64,000 nt of DNA from Fibrobacter sp. (GTDB taxonomy: Bacteria > Fibrobacterota > Fibrobacteria > Fibrobacterales > Fibrobacteraceae). The notes under the pieces are model-generated. The model was not told the origin of the DNA and did not search any database. It saw nothing but the letters and a program-made list of their open reading frames with translations. Positions 61,181-64,000 of the stretch are shown here, piece by piece; within the stretch, counting starts at the first letter, position 1, and every line of letters starts with the position of its first letter. The stretch lies in assembly GCA_024398815.1 (NCBI GenBank), contig JAKSIL010000001.1, positions 105,052-169,051 of the forward strand, in the 5' to 3' direction. The position numbers and the translations under genes are program-made.

Positions 61181-61326
61181 TGAAGCAGATTAACGAAAAG
61201 CGTCGCGACGACGCCAAAAAACAGTACGCCAAGCCCCAGATGAAGTCTGTGGAACTGCGCCACCGCGTGAGTCTGCTCCAGGCCAGCGATGACACGACGA
61301 ACTACTTCCACGGTGGCTTAGGCTAA
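61180..61326 (+). CDS. 48-residue ORF coupled to the GLUG protein
   Basis: TAATG overlap with the large gene upstream. The product reads MKQINEKRRDDAKKQYAKPQ, then MKSVELRHRVSLLQASDDTT, and ends NYFHGGLG. It is basic at the N-terminus and acidic or polar at the C-terminus, with no signal peptide or membrane segment. Short proteins with a KPxMKxVEL...LLQxS pattern seem familiar from Bacteroidetes and related genomes, but no function is known to me. It is followed by a REP pair. Confidence 0.6.
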   Translation: MKQINEKRRDDAKKQYAKPQMKSVELRHRVSLLQASDDTTNYFHGGLG

Positions 61327-61337
61327 CCTGCGAAAAG

Positions 61338-61414
61338 GCATCCCGTTCGGGGCTTCGCCCCTCCAGGATGACAGCATAAGAACGTCACCCTGGAGATCCC
61401 CTCCCGCGCTGCGC
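61338..61414. repeat. Pair of inverted REP-like palindromic repeats
   Basis: 61338-61372 (CATCCCGTTCGGGGCTTCGC...) and 61384-61414 (GTCACCCTGGAG...) are inverted relatives and match the pair at 22655-22734. The first contains the hairpin GGGGC-TTC-GCCCC. The rest of the 408-nt gap to 61734 is AT-rich with several T-runs and no gene. Confidence 0.75.
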
Positions 61415-61734
61415 TTGGTCGAATCGTGCGAATGTGTAGCCATGTTTTACGAATGCGGGCGTCTGGTTATGAAACGTCGCAGCCGTATTGCGAAAAATAT
61501 TTTTTTTCATGCTGAAATGATTTTTTTGTAATCAAGACCTCTCTTGTTCCAGGAAAAGTTTTTGTTTATGGATGTTTTTGACTATACTTTTGAATGGCAT
61601 TTGAGTTATCCCGTGTTCAGTTTTTTGTAGCAAAAAAACTTTTAGGAAATTTCAGATGCCTTTTTTGTATCCGAGACCTGATTTCTAGCCTTTTTCAGGG
61701 CTTTTTTATGAAAAATGGCTCACACATTGTTTAG

Positions 61735-62064
61735 AAGAGCCAAAATTTTTCATTCCTCATGGATCGAGATGGCAAGTGGAAATTGGCTCCTGCCTATGAC
61801 TTGTGTTACGCCAACAATCCTCGTAGCCGGTGGATTAACAAGCATCAAATGTCCATCAATCAGAAACAAGCGAACATTACTACGGACGACCTAAAAAAAC
61901 TCGCACAGTCGCAGGGTGTTCGCGGATTCGAAGAGGACATTCAAAAAATTCAAGCGGCAGTTTCCCGCTGGCCAGAAATCGCGAAAGAATGCGGCGCTCG
62001 AAAAAATCACATCGACGAAATCCAGAAAGCAATGGAAACCCAGCGAAAGCTACGCTTTTTGTAA
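61735..62064 (+). pseudogene. hipA: hipA fragment 2: C-terminal part of HipA
   Basis: Reads NFSFLMDRDGKWKLAPAYDL, then SRWINKHQMSINQKQANITT and ends QKAMETQRKLRFL, the C-terminal third of HipA kinases. The kinase N-lobe and ATP loop are absent; an in-frame TAG lies just upstream (61732-61734). ATG 61759 could start a peptide, but it could not be an active kinase. Together with fragment 1 it suggests one ancestral hipA whose parts were separated by a duplication. Confidence 0.82.
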
Positions 62065-62392
62065 ACTGCATTGTGACGGTCGTCACAAAAAAAGGAAAGT
62101 CTCTTGTGTACAACTTGCGACAGTAAAAAAACGCCTTTGATAAATGCCAAAGTTTTTTATCTTTGGAGGCCATTCTAACATTGCGTAAATGGTGTTGATT
62201 TTTCCAAAAAGGAATATGTTCCGCATGAAATTCCCGCTTTCCTTCTATAAACTAGTCATGGCTGCGGCCGTGGCCTTGCCTACAATGGCACTCGCGACAA
62301 TTACGCCTGAGGCGCCGACGCTGGACAATACGGACAACTGCTACATGATTGGCAGCGCCGCAGAACTGTACGGCTTTGCTGAAATGGTGAAC
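62007..62392. repeat. Direct repeat copy 2 (copy 1 at 56571-56956)
   Basis: Continuous with the in-frame hipA tail here, so this copy keeps the ancestral junction, whereas copy 1 has an out-of-frame junction at 56571. Confidence 0.9.
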
Positions 62393-64000
62393 GGCACGGG
62401 TGGCGGTTTCAACGGCTGCGGCAAGCTCACTGCGAACATCGTGGTGAACGAGAATTTACTTACCGAATCGAATGTTAGTGATGATGGTACATTCATAGGA
62501 AGCAAACCTGCGCATATTTGGTTTCCGATGGGTACATCAGAAGCTCCGTTCAAGGGAAGCTTCCATGGCCAAGGCCATACCATCAGCGGGTTGTATTTCA
62601 ATGATTCTGGAGAAAAAAAAGTTGGATTGTTTGGAAGTGTGGGTGGTGTAGAAATCGATGGACTCGGGCTTGTGGACTCGTATTTCGGGGGAAGTTCTAA
62701 TGTAGGCGGCTTTGTTGGCTATGCTGGTGGTACGGTTTACATTCGCAATTCGTACAATTCAAGTGTCGTGAGGGGATTTTCGGATGGTTGGTGGGATGAT
62801 TGGTGGTGTGGCGTTGGTGGATTCGTGGGCGCCGCAGAAGTAAAAAAAATTGAAATTGAAAATTCGTATAACTTAGGCTTTGTGATGGGAGGGCCGGCTG
62901 TTGGCGGTCTTGTTGGGATAATCAAGGTGGATGAAAACTTTTCTGTTAGCAATTCGTATAACGCGGGTGACGTGAAAGGTACGGCGGAAGATGTTGGTGG
63001 CCTTGTCGGTTTTGTTGGTTATTTTTTCTCAGATGTCGTTGATGCCGGCATAGTCAGTTCGTATAACACGGGTTCCGTGTGTGGAGGGGAAGAGAAGGAG
63101 GGTGTTGGAGGCCTTGTCGGTTATTTGGATGATGGGTTTGAAATCCGCATTGTCAATTCGTATAACACGGGTACTGTGGATGGAGATTATCCTGGTGGAT
63201 TAATTGCGGCTGATAGTTGGGGATATGCTAATGTTTACAATTCGTACAATGCAGGCTTAGTGAATGGTGGTAATGGCGATGCTTTGGGGGCTTATGACGA
63301 TGTCGATAATTTCTATTACCTTGAAGGAAGTTCCGGTGGTTATTACACGTCAAAATCTGCGGCGGATTTCGCCGACGGCACTGTCGCGGAAGCTCTGCAC
63401 GGCTACAACGAAAACGGTGTCGACGGTTCCGTCTGGGGTCAAGGTTTTGGCCGTGATGCTCTCCCGACTTTGACGGGTGCCATTGGACCTGCGCTGACTC
63501 TGCATGTCTATGAAGGCGTTGAAATCGATTCCGCCTATACGCCGGACACGGATTTGCCCAAGCCTACGCGCGAAGGCTATGAATTCCTGGGCTGGTACGC
63601 AACGTCCGATTTCAGCGGAAGCGCTGTGACGAGAATCCCAAGCGATGCCGCGGGTGTACAGGAATTCTTCGCTAAGTGGGAAGCGCAGGGCGGAAGCGGC
63701 TGCATTGAAATCGCCAACGCCGACGACCTTTTCAGTTTTGCTGCACGCGTGAACGGCGGTGAAGGCGAAATTTGCGGCGAACTCACTGCCGACATCACGG
63801 TGAACGCGAACGTGTTGGCTACTGCGACGGGCGTTTCAAATGTCAATGCTGAGACTGGCGAATATACAGGAACCGAACCTGCGCGTATTTGGACTCCGAT
63901 AGGAACTGAAGGTAGTGGAACGTCTGGCAAGCCTTTCAAGGGAACGTTCTATGGCAATGGTCACACCATCAGCGGGTTGTATGTCAATCCGCAGGAACAA
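62225..64000 (+). CDS. Large secreted GLUG/InlB-repeat protein, copy B (3' truncated by the window)
   Basis: 592 codons are open to the window edge. The signal peptide and first 56 codons are almost identical to copy A (56789). The following GLUG block is diverged (IENSYNLGFVMGG, GGLVGFVGYFF, SSYNTGSVCGG). An InlB-type repeat comes near residues 430-480 (FLGWYATSDFSGSAVT), then a second block starting CIEIANADDLFSFAARVNGG. The frame and domain order agree with copy A. Likely a paralogous adhesin whose 5' end has been homogenised by the recent duplication or by gene conversion. Confidence 0.85.
   Translation, partial: MKFPLSFYKLVMAAAVALPTMALATITPEAPTLDNTDNCYMIGSAAELYGFAEMVNGTGGGFNGCGKLTANIVVNENLLTESNVSDDGTFIGSKPAHIWFPMGTSEAPFKGSFHGQGHTISGLYFNDSGEKKVGLFGSVGGVEIDGLGLVDSYFGGSSNVGGFVGYAGGTVYIRNSYNSSVVRGFSDGWWDDWWCGVGGFVGAAEVKKIEIENSYNLGFVMGGPAVGGLVGIIKVDENFSVSNSYNAGDVKGTAEDVGGLVGFVGYFFSDVVDAGIVSSYNTGSVCGGEEKEGVGGLVGYLDDGFEIRIVNSYNTGTVDGDYPGGLIAADSWGYANVYNSYNAGLVNGGNGDALGAYDDVDNFYYLEGSSGGYYTSKSAADFADGTVAEALHGYNENGVDGSVWGQGFGRDALPTLTGAIGPALTLHVYEGVEIDSAYTPDTDLPKPTREGYEFLGWYATSDFSGSAVTRIPSDAAGVQEFFAKWEAQGGSGCIEIANADDLFSFAARVNGGEGEICGELTADITVNANVLATATGVSNVNAETGEYTGTEPARIWTPIGTEGSGTSGKPFKGTFYGNGHTISGLYVNPQEQ

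Noticed and set aside
1..64000. tRNA, rRNA or insertion-sequence transposase genes
   Set aside because: No tRNA cloverleaf, rRNA segment or transposase-like ORF was recognised, although short RNAs could be missed without a covariance search.

Overview
The window looks like chromosomal DNA from a Fibrobacter species (rumen or gut fibre degrader, F. succinogenes-like). Evidence: three lipoproteins with the F. succinogenes major paralogous (FISUMP) C-terminal domain, two TIGR02147/DUF4423 regulators, a circularly permuted GH16 beta-glucanase of the F. succinogenes type, a type III glutamine synthetase and a group II geranylgeranylglyceryl phosphate synthase. All identifications come from reading the sequence; no database search was run.

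Layout. 1-2.98 kb: rpmH-rnpA-yidD-yidC, ending at a strong terminator. 2.9-13.4 kb: an 11-gene co-directional minus-strand run, often with overlapping stops and starts: hisE-hisG-EAL/HDOD-recR-engB-mlaE-mlaF-pyrC-plsC-rnr-rgpF-like. 13.4-22.6 kb: envelope lipoproteins, trmB, a TIGR02147 regulator coupled to a lipoprotein, a membrane acyltransferase and a FISUMP lipoprotein. 21.5-25.1 kb: a sigma54-type activator divergent from glnN (GSIII), with two identical palindromes between them. 25.1-29.5 kb: three toxin-antitoxin modules, each with a broken toxin gene (hepT nonsense codon, PIN frameshift, relE internal deletion), around a pectate-lyase-like protein and an isochorismatase-like hydrolase. 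29.5-35.3 kb: a defence-like island with a type IIG restriction-modification enzyme, a DUF3800 protein and a small putative nuclease in one operon, then a RhuM/PLD-like fusion. 35.3-46.4 kb: FISUMP lipoprotein, sufS, epmA, TlpA-like thioredoxin, pilT-pilC, pflA-pflB and the GH16 lipoprotein. 46.5-56.1 kb: alaS, budA, GGGP synthase, a 113-bp tandem repeat, a second TIGR02147-lipoprotein pair, and a Y-family polymerase with a YolD-like partner. 56.1-64 kb: two tandem copies of a large secreted GLUG/InlB-repeat protein gene, each preceded by a different fragment of a broken hipA, with a 48-residue ORF coupled to the first copy.

How it fits together. The first third is housekeeping: ribosome and membrane-protein biogenesis, tRNA modification, nucleotide and histidine synthesis, lipid transport. 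Metabolism is anaerobic and mixed-acid (PFL with its activase, acetolactate decarboxylase) with GSIII for ammonia assimilation. The accessory parts are secreted or lipid-anchored proteins that probably act at the fibre-facing surface, and decaying mobile or defence loci. The strongest candidates for a second look are the cluster of inactivated toxins, the RM/DUF3800/nuclease-like operon, the hipA-split adhesin duplication, rnpA without a normal start codon, and the dispersed palindromic repeats.
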